64,000 bases of DNA from Bacillales bacterium. GTDB lineage: Bacteria; Bacillota; Bacilli; Bacillales; DASSOY01. Shown here piece by piece: positions 48,601 to 57,833 of this stretch. The notes under the pieces were generated by a model. That model had not been told where the DNA came from. It did not search any database and saw nothing but the letters and a program-made list of their open reading frames with translations. Every line of letters starts with the position of its first letter. The first letter of the stretch is position 1. Made by a program: the position numbers and the translations under genes. Location of the stretch: positions 1 to 64,000 of the forward strand of contig DASSOY010000072.1 in assembly GCA_035700025.1 (NCBI GenBank), given 5' to 3'.

Positions 48601-49965
48601 AAGGAATTATTCGGGGAAGACAAAGTGTACCGAGCCGGTACGATCGGAACTGTTGCCAATAAGACGGCGTACGGGTTTGTCCGCGGGTACGAAAACGACA
48701 ATGGCTTTCATTTCCGGTCAGCGGAAATCGATCGACTGACCGCTGGCTGCACCGGGGTAAAACGAACGACCGGACAGCATCCGGGCGGCATCATCGTCGT
48801 TCCCGACGACATGGATATTTACGATTTTACACCGATCCAATATCCGGCAGACGATCGCAACTCCGAGTGGCGGACGACACACTTTGATTTCCACTCGATT
48901 CACGACAACTTGTTGAAACTCGATATTCTCGGACACGATGATCCGACGATGATCCGTATGCTGCAAGATTTAAGCGGCATCGATCCGAAGACAATTCCGA
49001 CCGACGACGAAGGCGTCATGAGCTTGTTCAGCGGCACCGAATCCATCGGCGTCACAGAGGATCAAATCATGTGTAAAACGGGAACACTCGGCATTCCCGA
49101 ATTCGGCACCCGTTTCGTGCGGCAAATGCTTGAAGAAACGAAACCGTCGACGTTCTCGGAGCTCGTGCAAATTTCGGGACTCTCCCATGGAACCGACGTA
49201 TGGCTCAACAATGCGAGCGATTTAATTGCCGACGGTACGTGCGAGCTGAAAGACGTCATCGGCTGCCGTGACGACATCATGGTTTATCTCATGTATAAAG
49301 GACTCGAACCGTCCTTGGCGTTTAAAATTATGGAATTCGTCCGGAAAGGACGCGGTTTGCAAGACGAATGGATTGAAGCAATGAAGGCCAACGGTGTGCC
49401 GGATTGGTACATTGAATCTTGTAAAAAGATTAAGTACATGTTCCCGAAAGCTCACGCCGCTGCCTACGTGCTGATGGCCGTTCGGATTGCTTATTTCAAA
49501 GTGCATCATCCGATTTGGTTTTACGCCGCTTATTTTACCGTACGCGCCGGCGACTTCGATTTGGCGACGATGGTGCGCGGATCCAGCGCGATCCGCTCGA
49601 AAATCGAAGACATTCAAAAGAAAGGCCTCGACGCTTCGCCGAAAGAAAAAAGTTTGCTCACTGTGCTTGAACTCGCTTTGGAAATGTGTGAACGCGGCAT
49701 GTCCTTCCAAAAGGTCGATTTGTACCGGTCGCAAGCAGCTGAATTTATCGTGGAAGGCGATACATTGATTCCGCCGTTCAATGCGATTGCGGGACTGGGC
49801 ACGAACGCGGCTCTTAATATTGTTAAGGCGCGTGAAGACGGCGAATTTTTATCGAAAGAAGATTTGCAGCAACGAGCAAGACTTTCAAAAACGGTCGTCG
49901 AAGACCTCGACGGGCACGGATGTTTACAGAATATGCCGGATTCGAACCAGTTGTCGCTTTTCTAA
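45655..49965 (+). CDS. polC: DNA polymerase III alpha subunit PolC
   Basis: PolC (1436 residues) is the replicative polymerase of low-GC Gram-positives. In order: N-terminal domains, OB fold (about 240-325), PHP domain ([14 protein letters not shown] near 335), inserted 3-5 exonuclease ([10 protein letters not shown] near 421), zinc finger (CPEC...CPKC near 910-945) and catalytic palm (PDIDLNFSG near 964). Length equals the family. The GTG start follows CCGGAGGGGGG. Confidence 0.98.
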   Translation: MEREGLEKTKKFQVLLEQLEVPAELIERHFQGAALEKLIVDTNERGWHFCFSLPAPLPYNVHEWMKARLEEKFANIASVSFSVQAQKCVIDEKMLADYWPHCVEALSGLSESLSAVLKNQQPRFADGKLRLEARNETEAVVFKKKLADRIAGAYETFGISGLKIAFQVQESEKDYEKFLEQKQEEDRTKVTEAVIQKEKAVQKKTADVTGADGPVAVGYTIKDAPVQIQTITEEERKITVQGYVFEAETRELRSGRLLLTVKLTDYSDSLMVKMFSRKDEDIPKMKAVKQGIWLKARGSIQHDTFVRDLVMIANDLQEVPSVVRTDDAPEGEKRVELHMHTPMSQMDAVTSTARLVEQAAKWGHEAVAITDHGVVQSYPEAYAAGNKHGIKVLYGLEANLVDDGVPIAYNGAHRKLLGETYVVFDVETTGLSAVYDKIIELAAVKVKNGEIIDRFERFANPHHALSQTTIELTGITDDMVENAPEIEEVLRDFHAFTGDDVLVAHNASFDMGFLNVGYKQIGYGKAKNPVVDTLELGRFLYTDLKNHRLDTLCKKFNIELTQHHRAIYDAEATGHLVWKMVLDAKEQGIIFHDQLNEKRGKGEFRRVRPMHCTLLAQTQQGLRNLYKLVSIAHLDYFHRVPRIPRSELEKYREGLLVGSGCSEGELFTAVMQKSLDEAEEVAEFYDYIEVHPPVVYERLIETDLIHNENALRDILKKLVQLGEKLDKPVVATGNVHYLDPNDHIYRKILVASQGGANPLNRLNRLPQVHFRTTTEMLEAFAFLGEEKAKEIVVTNPQQIANSIGEVKPVKDDLYTPNIEGADEEVRRKSFERARSIYGDPLPKLVEQRLEKELESIIGNGFAVIYLISHKLVKKSLEDGYLVGSRGSVGSSFTATMLEITEVNPLPPHYVCPECKHSEFIEDGSIGSGFDLRDADCPKCGAHYVKNGHDIPFETFLGFKGDKVPDIDLNFSGEYQPRAHNYTKELFGEDKVYRAGTIGTVANKTAYGFVRGYENDNGFHFRSAEIDRLTAGCTGVKRTTGQHPGGIIVVPDDMDIYDFTPIQYPADDRNSEWRTTHFDFHSIHDNLLKLDILGHDDPTMIRMLQDLSGIDPKTIPTDDEGVMSLFSGTESIGVTEDQIMCKTGTLGIPEFGTRFVRQMLEETKPSTFSELVQISGLSHGTDVWLNNASDLIADGTCELKDVIGCRDDIMVYLMYKGLEPSLAFKIMEFVRKGRGLQDEWIEAMKANGVPDWYIESCKKIKYMFPKAHAAAYVLMAVRIAYFKVHHPIWFYAAYFTVRAGDFDLATMVRGSSAIRSKIEDIQKKGLDASPKEKSLLTVLELALEMCERGMSFQKVDLYRSQAAEFIVEGDTLIPPFNAIAGLGTNAALNIVKAREDGEFLSKEDLQQRARLSKTVVEDLDGHGCLQNMPDSNQLSLF

Positions 49966-50101
49966 CACTTTCGACTTCGTGAAAACGTTCATGCTGCATG
50001 TGTACTTAAGAAACTTTGAACCCATCGGTTCAAGGCCGAGATTCGTTTTGAGTAACAGCCGGGCGGTTAGACTGACCTGTCCGACCGTGAAACTGCCTCA
50101 T

Positions 50102-50130
50102 TTGCGGTTGTTGGACGATTATGATATTAT
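50102..50130 (+). promoter_or_regulatory. Sigma-A promoter of the rimP-nusA-infB operon
   Basis: TTGCGG (50102-50107), 17-bp spacer, TATTAT (50125-50130). Transcription would start near 50137, about 100 nt before rimP. Confidence 0.6.
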
Positions 50131-50160
50131 AAGGATGGCTATACTGTGGATAACGCGCGC

Positions 50161-50193
50161 AAAGAGTGGGATTTTCCCACTCTTTCGTTTTCG
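50161..50193 (+). terminator. Leader hairpin of rimP operon (possible attenuator)
   Basis: AAAGAGTGGGA (50161-50171), loop TTT, TCCCACTCTTT (50175-50185): a perfect 11-bp stem followed by a T-rich stretch broken by C and G. It begins about 25 nt after the predicted start of transcription and before rimP, so it may act as an attenuator. Confidence 0.6.
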
Positions 50194-50236
50194 TTTGCAG
50201 TCGATTCAACCAAGAGAAAGGAGGCCAAGGCGAACG

Positions 50237-50710
50237 ATGGCAGAACGTGTAACGGAAACTGCGGAGCGATTGGTGGTGCCGATCCTCGAAGCGATGCAGT
50301 TGGAACTCGTCGATGTCGAGTTCGTGAAAGAAGGCAAACATTGGTACTTGCGGATTTACATTGATTCCGACGAAGGTGTCGGGCTCGATGAATGTTCCGC
50401 CGTCAGCGAACAATTGAGTGAACGGCTTGATGAGCAAGAGATCATTGACCAAGCTTACTTCCTGGAAGTTTCTTCACCCGGCGCCGAACGTCCTTTGAAA
50501 AAGGATAATGATTTCCGCGGAGCGGTAGGGAAACATGTAAGAATTACCACGTATGCGCCGATCGACGGCGCAAAAGCGTTTGAAGGAAAGCTGACGGACT
50601 TTGACGGAAATCGTTTGCAGCTGGCCGTGCAAGATAAAACGATAGAAAAACAAGTCGAAATCCCGATCGATAAAGTGGCCAGCGCGCGGCTTGCCGTTGT
50701 ATTTCATTAA
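50237..50710 (+). CDS. rimP: Ribosome maturation factor RimP
   Basis: RimP (157 residues) is needed for 30S subunit maturation. The core [16 protein letters not shown] near 28-43, the [16 protein letters not shown] block and the [11 protein letters not shown] motif identify it. ATG 50237 follows AAAGGAGGCC. Frames extending upstream are read from inside polC and are rejected. Start of the classic nusA operon. Confidence 0.95.
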   Translation: MAERVTETAERLVVPILEAMQLELVDVEFVKEGKHWYLRIYIDSDEGVGLDECSAVSEQLSERLDEQEIIDQAYFLEVSSPGAERPLKKDNDFRGAVGKHVRITTYAPIDGAKAFEGKLTDFDGNRLQLAVQDKTIEKQVEIPIDKVASARLAVVFH

Positions 50711-50743
50711 TCAGCTTTATGTTAAAGGGGAGAATGAACCGAA

Positions 50744-52024
50744 ATGAGCAGTGATTTGCTGGAAGCACTCACTTCCATCGAAAAAGAGAAAGGCATAAGC
50801 AAAGAAATCATTCTTGAGGCGCTCGAAGCCGCTTTGATTTCCGCTTACAAGCGAAACTTTCATCAGGCGCAAAACGTTCGCGTGCAAATCAACGAAGAAA
50901 CCGGAAAAATCGAAGTTTACGCGAGAAAAGAAGTGGTCGAAGCGGTCGAAGATCACGACCAGCAGATTTCACTCGCCGAAGCGCACAAAATCAATCCGCA
51001 ATATGAAATTGGTGACATCGTCGAAAAGGAAGTGACTCCGCGGGATTTCGGAAGAATTGCTGCCCAAACGGCGAAACAAGTCGTTACGCAGCGTGTGCGC
51101 GAAGCCGAAAGAGGCATCATTTATTCCGAGTTCATCGACCGTGAAGACGACATTATGACCGGAATCGTTCAACGGCAAGATCATCGCTTTATTTATGTCG
51201 ACCTCGGCAGGATTGAAGCGCTGTTGCCGTCGGGAGAACAAATGCCGAACGAGACGTATCGGCAACACGACCGGATCAAAGTGTACATCACGAACGTCGA
51301 GAAGACGACGAAAGGGCCGCAGGTGATGGTATCGAGGACCCATCCGGGGTTGTTGAAGCGTCTGTTCGAACTGGAAGTGCCGGAAATTTACGAAGGCATC
51401 GTCGAAATTAAATCCATCTCGCGTGAGGCGGGGGATCGTTCGAAAATCGCCGTACACGCGGAAGATTCGGATATCGATCCGGTTGGCTCGTGCGTCGGCC
51501 ACAAAGGTTCGCGCGTCCAGGCGATCGTCAATGAATTGAAAGGCGAAAAGATCGACATCGTGCGTTGGCGCGAAGATCCCGTCGAATACGTGGCTAATGC
51601 GCTCAGCCCGTCGAAAGTCATCCAAGTACGGGTGAATGAAGAGGAAAAATCGACGCAAGTGATCGTTCCCGATTACCAGCTTTCCTTGGCGATCGGAAAA
51701 CGAGGGCAGAATGCGCGTCTCGCCGCGAAATTGACCGGATGGAAAATCGACATCAAAAGTGAGTCGGAAGCCGAAGAGCTCGGTTTGTTCGAGGAAGACG
51801 AAGAAACGTATCTCGAAGACGGCTATGACGAAGTTGACGATTACGAAGTGGATTCGGACGACGAGGAGTTCGAAGCGTACGATGAAGAGTACGAGGACGA
51901 TGAGAATCGTCTGAACGGTGACGAATCGGAAGAAATTGCAGATGACGACGAGTTCGTCGAGGATGAAGGCGAAGATTCGGAGGAAGACGAAGAAACACCG
52001 GTTTCCGAAGAGGATAAGGCGTAA
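50744..52024 (+). CDS. nusA: Transcription factor NusA with a long acidic tail
   Basis: NusA modulates pausing, termination and antitermination. The N-terminal polymerase-binding domain (1-125), S1 (about 135-200) and the KH1-KH2 pair (SCVGHKGSRVQAI near 249-261; LAIGKRGQNARLAAKLT near 315-331) are standard. The usual Bacillus protein ends soon after KH2 (371 residues in B. subtilis). Here residues 351-426 form an extra tail in which 45 of 76 residues are Asp or Glu. The frame stays open up to TAA and rnpM follows after 14 bases, so the tail is not a sequencing artefact of the frame. Confidence 0.96.
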   Translation: MSSDLLEALTSIEKEKGISKEIILEALEAALISAYKRNFHQAQNVRVQINEETGKIEVYARKEVVEAVEDHDQQISLAEAHKINPQYEIGDIVEKEVTPRDFGRIAAQTAKQVVTQRVREAERGIIYSEFIDREDDIMTGIVQRQDHRFIYVDLGRIEALLPSGEQMPNETYRQHDRIKVYITNVEKTTKGPQVMVSRTHPGLLKRLFELEVPEIYEGIVEIKSISREAGDRSKIAVHAEDSDIDPVGSCVGHKGSRVQAIVNELKGEKIDIVRWREDPVEYVANALSPSKVIQVRVNEEEKSTQVIVPDYQLSLAIGKRGQNARLAAKLTGWKIDIKSESEAEELGLFEEDEETYLEDGYDEVDDYEVDSDDEEFEAYDEEYEDDENRLNGDESEEIADDDEFVEDEGEDSEEDEETPVSEEDKA

Positions 52025-52038
52025 GGGGCGCAAAAACG

Positions 52039-52314
52039 ATGAAAAGGAAAAAAACACCGTTACGCAAATGTGTCGCGACGCAGGAAATGAAACCGAAACA
52101 AGAATTGTTCCGGATCGTGCGCACGCCGGAAGGTGATGTACTGTACGATCCGAGCGGAAAGAAATCAGGCAGAGGCACGTATTTGAGCAAACAGCCGGAA
52201 GCGATCGCGAAAGCGAGAAAACAAAACATTTTGGCGAAACATTTGAAAGCCGAAGTGAAAGAGGAAGTTTACGAACAATTGCTCGAACTGGCGGAGAAGG
52301 AACAGCGCCAATGA
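52039..52314 (+). CDS. rnpM: RnpM/YlxR family RNA-binding protein
   Basis: A 91-residue basic protein with the family motif LRKCVATQEMKPKQELFRIVR and the GRGTYLSK segment. YlxR is reported to bind RNase P RNA (name RnpM) and to affect transcription. It is always found after nusA. It overlaps ylxQ by 4 bases. Confidence 0.92.
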   Translation: MKRKKTPLRKCVATQEMKPKQELFRIVRTPEGDVLYDPSGKKSGRGTYLSKQPEAIAKARKQNILAKHLKAEVKEEVYEQLLELAEKEQRQ

Positions 52315-52625
52315 AACAGGAGCGTTGGTTTTCTCTTCTCGGTCTCGCGTTTCGAGCGGGAAAAGTCGTTTCCGGGGAAGAAGCGGTTTTGGCAGCGGTT
52401 AGGAACAAGAAAGCTCGTTTGGTGCTCGTGGCCGGCGATGCTTCGGCGCGTTCGTTGAAGCAATGGAGAAACAAATGCGAGCATTATGAAGTTCCGGCTC
52501 GCGTCGTTGCCGACCGTTATGAGCTCGGGCGTGCGATGGGCAAGGCACATCGCGTTGTCATCGCGGTGAATGACGAAGGTTTTGCCGGAAAATTAACCGC
52601 CTTGCTTGATCAATATCGGGGGTGA
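52311..52625 (+). CDS. ylxQ: L7Ae-family RNA-binding protein YlxQ
   Basis: A 104-residue protein of the L7Ae/L30e kink-turn-binding family ([27 protein letters not shown]). In Bacillus it binds kink-turns in vitro; its cellular role is unclear. ATGA overlap with rnpM. infB begins 4 bases after its stop. Confidence 0.93.
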   Translation: MKQERWFSLLGLAFRAGKVVSGEEAVLAAVRNKKARLVLVAGDASARSLKQWRNKCEHYEVPARVVADRYELGRAMGKAHRVVIAVNDEGFAGKLTALLDQYRG

Positions 52626-52629
52626 ACGT

Positions 52630-54987
52630 ATGAGCAAGAAAAGAATTTATCAGTATGCAAGAGAAAAAAACATCACGAGTAAAGAAGTGATTGACAAATT
52701 AAAAGCGATGAATGTCGACGTTTCCAATCACATGTCGGTCATCGAAGACCATGTGATTGGCAAACTGGATGAAGCGTTCAGCGGCAAAAAAGAACGACCG
52801 GCGGCAAAAGCTGACCGGCGTGAGCGAAACGGCGGCTCCTCCGCGGGTGAACGCCAGCGGCGGCCGAATGCGACAGCGGAAAAAAGCCGCGTGTCACGGC
52901 CGAAGGAAAACGGCGTGGAACGGAGACGACGTCCGGCAGGGGAAGGCAATCGCCGTCCCCCGGCAAGGAATACCGGAGGCGAAGAGCGCAAAGGCCGCAC
53001 AGGCGGACAGGAACGCGCCGCGAAGGCGGGCGGCGGAGAGCGCAAGCAGGCGCAAGGTGCTGATCGCCGCCGTCGTCCGAACGACGGGAACAACGGCCAG
53101 CAACAGCGGAGAAATCATCCCGCCAAGGCGCGGTCCGGGCAAAACGGCCGTCGCGGGAACGGGAACCGGAACAACAGGCGTTCGCGGCAAGGGCACGGAC
53201 GGTCGCAAAAGCAAGTTTCCCATTCCATTCCGGTACCGGAAAAGATTACGTACAATGGGACGTTGACGGTAGCAGGAATGGCGGAAAAACTCGGAAAATC
53301 ATCGTCGGAAATCATTAAGAAGTTGATGGCGTTCGGCGTAATGGCGACGAAAAATCAAGAATTGACGAAAGACGCGATTGAGAAGATCGCCGCTGATTAC
53401 GGTGCTCAGGTCGAAGAAGAACAACAGATCGATGAGACCGATCTCGATTTGTACGATCGTCAAGACAGCGAAGAGAACTTGCAGCTTCGGCCCGCGGTCG
53501 TAACCATGATGGGGCATGTTGACCACGGAAAAACGACTTTGCTCGATGCGATCCGGCACACGAAGGTGACTTCGGGTGAAGCCGGCGGCATTACGCAACA
53601 TATCGGCGCCTATCAAATCGAGGAAAACGGCAAAAAAATCACCTTCCTCGATACACCCGGCCATGCGGCATTTACAACGATGCGCGCAAGGGGAGCGAAA
53701 GTGACGGACATTACGATTTTGGTTGTTGCCGCGGATGACGGCGTCATGCCGCAGACCATCGAAGCCATCAACCACGCGAAGGCGGCCAACGTGCCGATCA
53801 TCGTGGCGGTGAACAAAATGGACGCGCAAGGTGCCAATCCCGATAAGGTCATGCAAGAACTTTCCGAGCACGGGTTGATTCCCGAGGACTGGGGCGGAGA
53901 CACGATTTTCGTCCGGCTTTCCGCGCTTACGGGAGAAGGAATCGACGAACTGCTTGAGATGATCTTGCTCGTCGCCGAGGTTGAGGAATACAAAGCGAAT
54001 CCGGATCGTTTGGCTGCAGGTACGGTGATTGAAGCCGAACTTGACAAAGGCAGAGGGTCGGTAGCAACTTTGCTTGTGCAGAAAGGAACCCTTCACGTCG
54101 GTGATTCTTTGGTCGTCGGCAACACGTATGGACGTGTGAGGGCGATGGTCAATGAACACGGTCGGCGCGTGAAAACGGCTCCGCCTTCGACGCCGGTGGA
54201 AATTACAGGATTAAATGATGTGCCGCAGGCAGGCGATCGCTTCGTCGTGTTCGAAGATGAGAAGAAAGCTCGCCATGTCGGGGAAGCCCGTGCAAAGCAG
54301 CAGGTGGAGTCCAATCGGAATGAAACGTCCAAAGTGAGCCTCGATGATTTGTTTGAACAGATCAATCAAGGGGATTTGAAAGAAATCAACGTGATCGTTA
54401 AAGCCGATGTGCAAGGTTCGGTTGAGGCATTGGCCGGAGCATTGCAAAAAATTGATGTCGAAGGCGCGAAGTTAAACGTCATTCATACCGGCGCCGGGGC
54501 GGTCACCGAATCGGACATCATTCTCGCATCCGCTTCGAATGCGATCATCGTAGGCTTCAACGTTCGTCCAGACAACAATGCGAAAAATGCGGCGGAATCG
54601 GAAAAAGTCGACATCCGTTTGTATCGCGTGATCTATGATGCGATCGAAGAAATTGAAGCAGCCATGAAAGGCATGCTCGATCCCGAATACGAAGAAAAGG
54701 TTATCGGGGCTGCAGAAGTTCGTACAACGTTTAAAGTTTCCAAGCTTGGAACCATTGCCGGATCGTACGTGACCGACGGGAAAATTACGAGAGATTCAAA
54801 AATCCGGCTCATTCGTGACGGCGTCGTCATTTTCGAAGGCGAAATCGATTCGTTGAAACGGTTCAAGGACGATGCCAAAGAAGTAAGCGCTGGATACGAA
54901 TGCGGGATTACTTTGGAAAAATTCAACGATATTAAAGAGGGCGACACGATGGAAGCCTATATCATGGCTGAAAAAGAACGGGCGTAA
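52630..54987 (+). CDS. infB: Translation initiation factor IF-2
   Basis: IF-2 (785 residues) places initiator tRNA on the 30S subunit. An N-terminal IF2_N domain ([21 protein letters not shown]) is followed by a long Arg/Gly/Asn-rich basic linker (about 55-195), a second IF2_N domain, and the G domain with GHVDHGKT near 294-301, DTPGH and NKMD motifs. The protein is longer than B. subtilis IF-2 (716) mainly in that linker. ATG 52630 follows GGGGGTGA. Confidence 0.97.
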   Translation: MSKKRIYQYAREKNITSKEVIDKLKAMNVDVSNHMSVIEDHVIGKLDEAFSGKKERPAAKADRRERNGGSSAGERQRRPNATAEKSRVSRPKENGVERRRRPAGEGNRRPPARNTGGEERKGRTGGQERAAKAGGGERKQAQGADRRRRPNDGNNGQQQRRNHPAKARSGQNGRRGNGNRNNRRSRQGHGRSQKQVSHSIPVPEKITYNGTLTVAGMAEKLGKSSSEIIKKLMAFGVMATKNQELTKDAIEKIAADYGAQVEEEQQIDETDLDLYDRQDSEENLQLRPAVVTMMGHVDHGKTTLLDAIRHTKVTSGEAGGITQHIGAYQIEENGKKITFLDTPGHAAFTTMRARGAKVTDITILVVAADDGVMPQTIEAINHAKAANVPIIVAVNKMDAQGANPDKVMQELSEHGLIPEDWGGDTIFVRLSALTGEGIDELLEMILLVAEVEEYKANPDRLAAGTVIEAELDKGRGSVATLLVQKGTLHVGDSLVVGNTYGRVRAMVNEHGRRVKTAPPSTPVEITGLNDVPQAGDRFVVFEDEKKARHVGEARAKQQVESNRNETSKVSLDDLFEQINQGDLKEINVIVKADVQGSVEALAGALQKIDVEGAKLNVIHTGAGAVTESDIILASASNAIIVGFNVRPDNNAKNAAESEKVDIRLYRVIYDAIEEIEAAMKGMLDPEYEEKVIGAAEVRTTFKVSKLGTIAGSYVTDGKITRDSKIRLIRDGVVIFEGEIDSLKRFKDDAKEVSAGYECGITLEKFNDIKEGDTMEAYIMAEKERA

Positions 54988-55046
54988 CCGCCGCTGTTCT
55001 TCCACTCGTTTCGACTGGCAACTTTTGTTGTAGTGAGGTGCTGAAA

Positions 55047-55400
55047 GTGAGCAATTTGCGGGCAAACCGCGTTGCGGAACAAATGAAGAAAGAACTCGGA
55101 GATCTTTTGTCGAGACGGTTGAAAGATCCGCGCATCGGTTTCGTGACGGTCACCGACGTCGAGGTGACAGGCGATTTGCAGCTGGCGAAAATATTCCTGA
55201 CCGTTCTCGGCGATGAAAACAAGAAGGAAGCCACTTTGAACGGTTTGGAAAAAGCGAAAGGGTTCATCCGGAGCGAAATCGGCAAACGAATCCGGCTTCG
55301 GAAAACACCTGAATTGACGTTTCACTGGGATGAATCGTTCGAACACGGTGCGCGCATCGATGAGTTGCTGCATGACCTTCATAAACGAAACGACGATTGA
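55047..55400 (+). CDS. rbfA: Ribosome-binding factor A
   Basis: RbfA (117 residues) is a late 30S assembly factor with a KH-like fold. The N-terminus ([18 protein letters not shown]) and the [19 protein letters not shown] segment are typical. GTG 55047 (MSNLRAN) is spaced well from GTGAGGTG; GTG 55038 is part of that site. B. subtilis has ylxP before rbfA; here it is absent. Confidence 0.94.
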   Translation: MSNLRANRVAEQMKKELGDLLSRRLKDPRIGFVTVTDVEVTGDLQLAKIFLTVLGDENKKEATLNGLEKAKGFIRSEIGKRIRLRKTPELTFHWDESFEHGARIDELLHDLHKRNDD

Positions 55401-55404
55401 CGCC

Positions 55405-55437
55405 AAAAGGATAGACGTTCGTGTCTATCCTTTTCCG
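55405..55437 (+). terminator. Intrinsic terminator between rbfA and truB
   Basis: AAAAGGATAGAC (55405-55416), loop of 6 nt, GTCTATCCTTTT (55423-55434). A perfect 12-bp stem ending in T. No clear promoter for truB is seen after it, so read-through may matter. Confidence 0.8.
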
Positions 55438-55491
55438 CGTTCTTTTTTCGCAAACCGGAACTAAATGATCGTGGCAAGGATGGTGGGAGCA

Positions 55492-56403
55492 ATGAATGGG
55501 ATTTTGCCGTTGAACAAACCGACGGGCTGGACTTCGCACGATTGCGTGCACAAAATGCGAAAATGGAGCGGCCAGCGAAAAATCGGGCATACCGGGACGT
55601 TGGATCCGGCTGCCACAGGGGTGCTGCTCTTATGTTTCGGAACGGCGACGAAAGCCGTGCCTTACTTGACCGAGGACGACAAAGAATATGAAGCCACGAT
55701 TGTCTTGGGCTCGGCAACGACTACTGAAGATGCGGAAGGGGAAGTCATTGCTAGAAAAAAAGTGACGGAACTTCCCAGCGTGGCGAAAATCGAATCGGTG
55801 TTGTCGGAGTGGACGGGAAACATTCGGCAAGTGCCGCCGATGTATTCGGCAGTGAAAGTCAACGGCCGAAAATTGTACGAATACGCGCGTGAAGGCATTG
55901 AAGTGGATCGTCCCGAAAGATTCGTCACCATTCATGCCTTAGAATTGATGAGCGACGGCATTCGAACTCATGAAGACGAAGCCTCTTTTCGGGTTCGCGT
56001 TCACTGCAGCAAAGGCACTTACATTCGTACGTTGGCCGTCGACATTGGAAAATCGCTCGGGTATCCCGCGCATTTGACTTCATTGAAGCGAACGAGGTCG
56101 GGAATGTTTTCATTGTCGGATTGTTTGTCGCTGAAGCAGGCCGAGCGACTTGCTGAGGATGGGGAGCTGGATGATGCGCTCGTGCCGTTGGAGAAAGCTT
56201 TTCGTGCGATGCCGAGATGGATCGTTCCGGCAGACGCAGCCGAAAAGATAAAGAACGGAAGCGTCCTTCCGCTGCCTGAAGAGATGAAAGCGAACCGTTT
56301 TACCGTTTATAATGAAAAAGGATCCTTGTTGGCGGTTTATCGCCGCCATCCGCATAAAGAGGGATACATGAAACCGGAGCGAGTGTTCCCGGAATCGGAT
56401 TGA
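55492..56403 (+). CDS. truB: tRNA pseudouridine-55 synthase TruB
   Basis: TruB (303 residues) makes pseudouridine 55 in the T-loop of tRNAs. The start NGILPLNKPTGWTSHDCV and the catalytic motif GHTGTLDPAATGVLL (nucleophile Asp near residue 39) are clear. ATG 55492 is chosen by family alignment, behind GTGGGAG; ATG 55465 lies upstream. Its stop is 32 bases before the ribF start. Confidence 0.95.
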   Translation: MNGILPLNKPTGWTSHDCVHKMRKWSGQRKIGHTGTLDPAATGVLLLCFGTATKAVPYLTEDDKEYEATIVLGSATTTEDAEGEVIARKKVTELPSVAKIESVLSEWTGNIRQVPPMYSAVKVNGRKLYEYAREGIEVDRPERFVTIHALELMSDGIRTHEDEASFRVRVHCSKGTYIRTLAVDIGKSLGYPAHLTSLKRTRSGMFSLSDCLSLKQAERLAEDGELDDALVPLEKAFRAMPRWIVPADAAEKIKNGSVLPLPEEMKANRFTVYNEKGSLLAVYRRHPHKEGYMKPERVFPESD

Positions 56404-56435
56404 ACTTGCTACTTCGCAGAACAGAAGGTGAAATG

Positions 56436-57380
56436 ATGGAAGTGATTCATTTAAGCCATCCCGGAAAATGGGACATCGATCCAAAACGCTCGGTGATGGC
56501 TCTCGGTTTTTTTGACGGTGTTCATCGCGGTCACGAAAAAGTCATTTTAACCGCGAAACGATTCGCCGACGAAAACGGACTGCAATCGGCGGTGATGACG
56601 TTTTATCCACATCCGGCCGTCGTGCTCGGAAAAAAAGAAAATCCGGAATATTTGACGCCGCTGCCGGAAAAAGTGAAACGCATCGAAGCGCTTGGGGTCG
56701 ACCGGCTCTATGTCGTGAAGTTTGATGAACATTTTTCCTCGTTTGGTCCGCAACAATTCGTCGATGCATACCTCGTGAATTTGTCGGTCGTTCATGCGGT
56801 CGCCGGATTTGATTTTACATATGGACATAAGGGCGAAGGCACAATGCGAACGCTTCCGGAACATGCTAGTGGCCGCTTTCAAGTGACGGTCATTCCGAAA
56901 GTGGAGGAAAACGGCGAAAAAGTCAGCTCGACGAAAATTCGCGAATTGCTGCGCTCGGGGGATGTCGACGAAGTTCCTCCTTATTTAGGACGTTATTATG
57001 AAATCGAAGGGACGGTTGTGAACGGAGAGAAACGGGGGAGGACGATCGGATTTCCGACCGCAAACATTGAATCGCAAGAGTCGTATTTCATTCCCGCCAC
57101 GGGCATTTATGCGGTGCGCACAAAGGTTGGCGGACATTGGCATGACGGCGTCGCCAGCATCGGATTCAAGCCGACGTTTCACGACGATTACGGTGAGCGG
57201 CCGGCCGTAGAAGTTCACCTTTTCGATTTCGATGGTGATTTGTACGGGAAACAAGCGGTCGTCCGTTGGTTCAAAAAACTGCGGGACGAAGAAAAATTCG
57301 ACACCGTTGACGCGTTGGTAAATCAAATGAATCGCGACGCGGCAGAGGCGCAAGCGTATTTGCAAACACGCAAAGGTTGA
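56436..57380 (+). CDS. ribF: Bifunctional riboflavin kinase / FAD synthetase
   Basis: RibF (314 residues; RibC in B. subtilis) converts riboflavin to FMN and FAD. The N-terminal FAD-synthetase part holds GFFDGVHRGHEKVI near 27-40 and FTYGHKGEG near 128. The C-terminal kinase part holds GRTIGFPTANIE. ATG 56436 fits GGTGA better than ATG 56433. The stop codon overlaps the -35 box of the rpsO promoter. Confidence 0.95.
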   Translation: MEVIHLSHPGKWDIDPKRSVMALGFFDGVHRGHEKVILTAKRFADENGLQSAVMTFYPHPAVVLGKKENPEYLTPLPEKVKRIEALGVDRLYVVKFDEHFSSFGPQQFVDAYLVNLSVVHAVAGFDFTYGHKGEGTMRTLPEHASGRFQVTVIPKVEENGEKVSSTKIRELLRSGDVDEVPPYLGRYYEIEGTVVNGEKRGRTIGFPTANIESQESYFIPATGIYAVRTKVGGHWHDGVASIGFKPTFHDDYGERPAVEVHLFDFDGDLYGKQAVVRWFKKLRDEEKFDTVDALVNQMNRDAAEAQAYLQTRKG

Positions 57381-57405
57381 TTTTTGTCTGCAAAAAATGT
57401 ACAAT
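57377..57405 (+). promoter_or_regulatory. Sigma-A promoter of rpsO
   Basis: TTGATT (57377-57382), 17-bp spacer, TACAAT (57400-57405). It overlaps the end of ribF. Confidence 0.65.
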
Positions 57406-57419
57406 TCGATTGTATGCAA

Positions 57420-57463
57420 CCGATGCTTGGCAATCGAGTCACCGCCGTTTGCTCGGCATGCGG
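57420..57463 (+). other. Structured leader of rpsO mRNA
   Basis: CCGATGC (57420-57426) can pair with GCATGCGG (57456-57463) with one bulged base, and inside it CGAG (57435-57438) with CTCG (57452-57455). Leaders of rpsO in related bacilli bind S15 for autoregulation, so this is a candidate S15 site. By-eye fold only. Confidence 0.45.
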
Positions 57464-57488
57464 GGATTTGACAAGGAGGTGAAAAAGG

Positions 57489-57758
57489 ATGGCATTGACA
57501 CAAGAACGCAAACAGGAAATCGTTGAGGAGTTCAAAACTCACGAAAACGACACGGGCTCACCCGAAGTCCAAGTAGCTATCCTTACGGAGCAGATCAATT
57601 CGTTGAACGGACATTTGCGCGACCATAAGAAAGATCATCACTCTCGTCGCGGCTTGTTAAAGATGGTCGGTAAACGCCGGAACTTATTGACGTATTTGCG
57701 CAATAAGGACATACAGCGCTACCGTACGCTCATCAACAAACTTGGTTTGCGTCGTTAG
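57489..57758 (+). CDS. rpsO: 30S ribosomal protein S15
   Basis: S15 (89 residues, exact family length). The signature [39 protein letters not shown] is intact when read in blocks. The ATG follows AAGGAGGTGA. A strong terminator separates it from pnp. Confidence 0.98.
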   Translation: MALTQERKQEIVEEFKTHENDTGSPEVQVAILTEQINSLNGHLRDHKKDHHSRRGLLKMVGKRRNLLTYLRNKDIQRYRTLINKLGLRR

Positions 57759-57763
57759 TTTGC

Positions 57764-57789
57764 AAAAGCGGGAAACCTTCCCGCTTTTT
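57764..57789 (+). terminator. Intrinsic terminator after rpsO
   Basis: AAAAGCGGGAA (57764-57774), loop ACC, TTCCCGCTTTT (57778-57788), then T. Perfect 11-bp stem. A TATAAT box (57794-57799) follows at once but without a recognisable -35 box. Confidence 0.9.
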
Positions 57790-57833
57790 GGTTTATAATG
57801 AAAGGTTTTGACAGAAAGGAGTTCACAAAGGAC

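Noticed and set aside
50969-52474. Long open frame (501 codons) on the - strand over nusA, rnpM and ylxQ
   Set aside because: It is an antisense shadow of well-recognised + strand genes. The protein has low-complexity Phe/Arg/Val-rich composition, and no ribosome binding site was seen.
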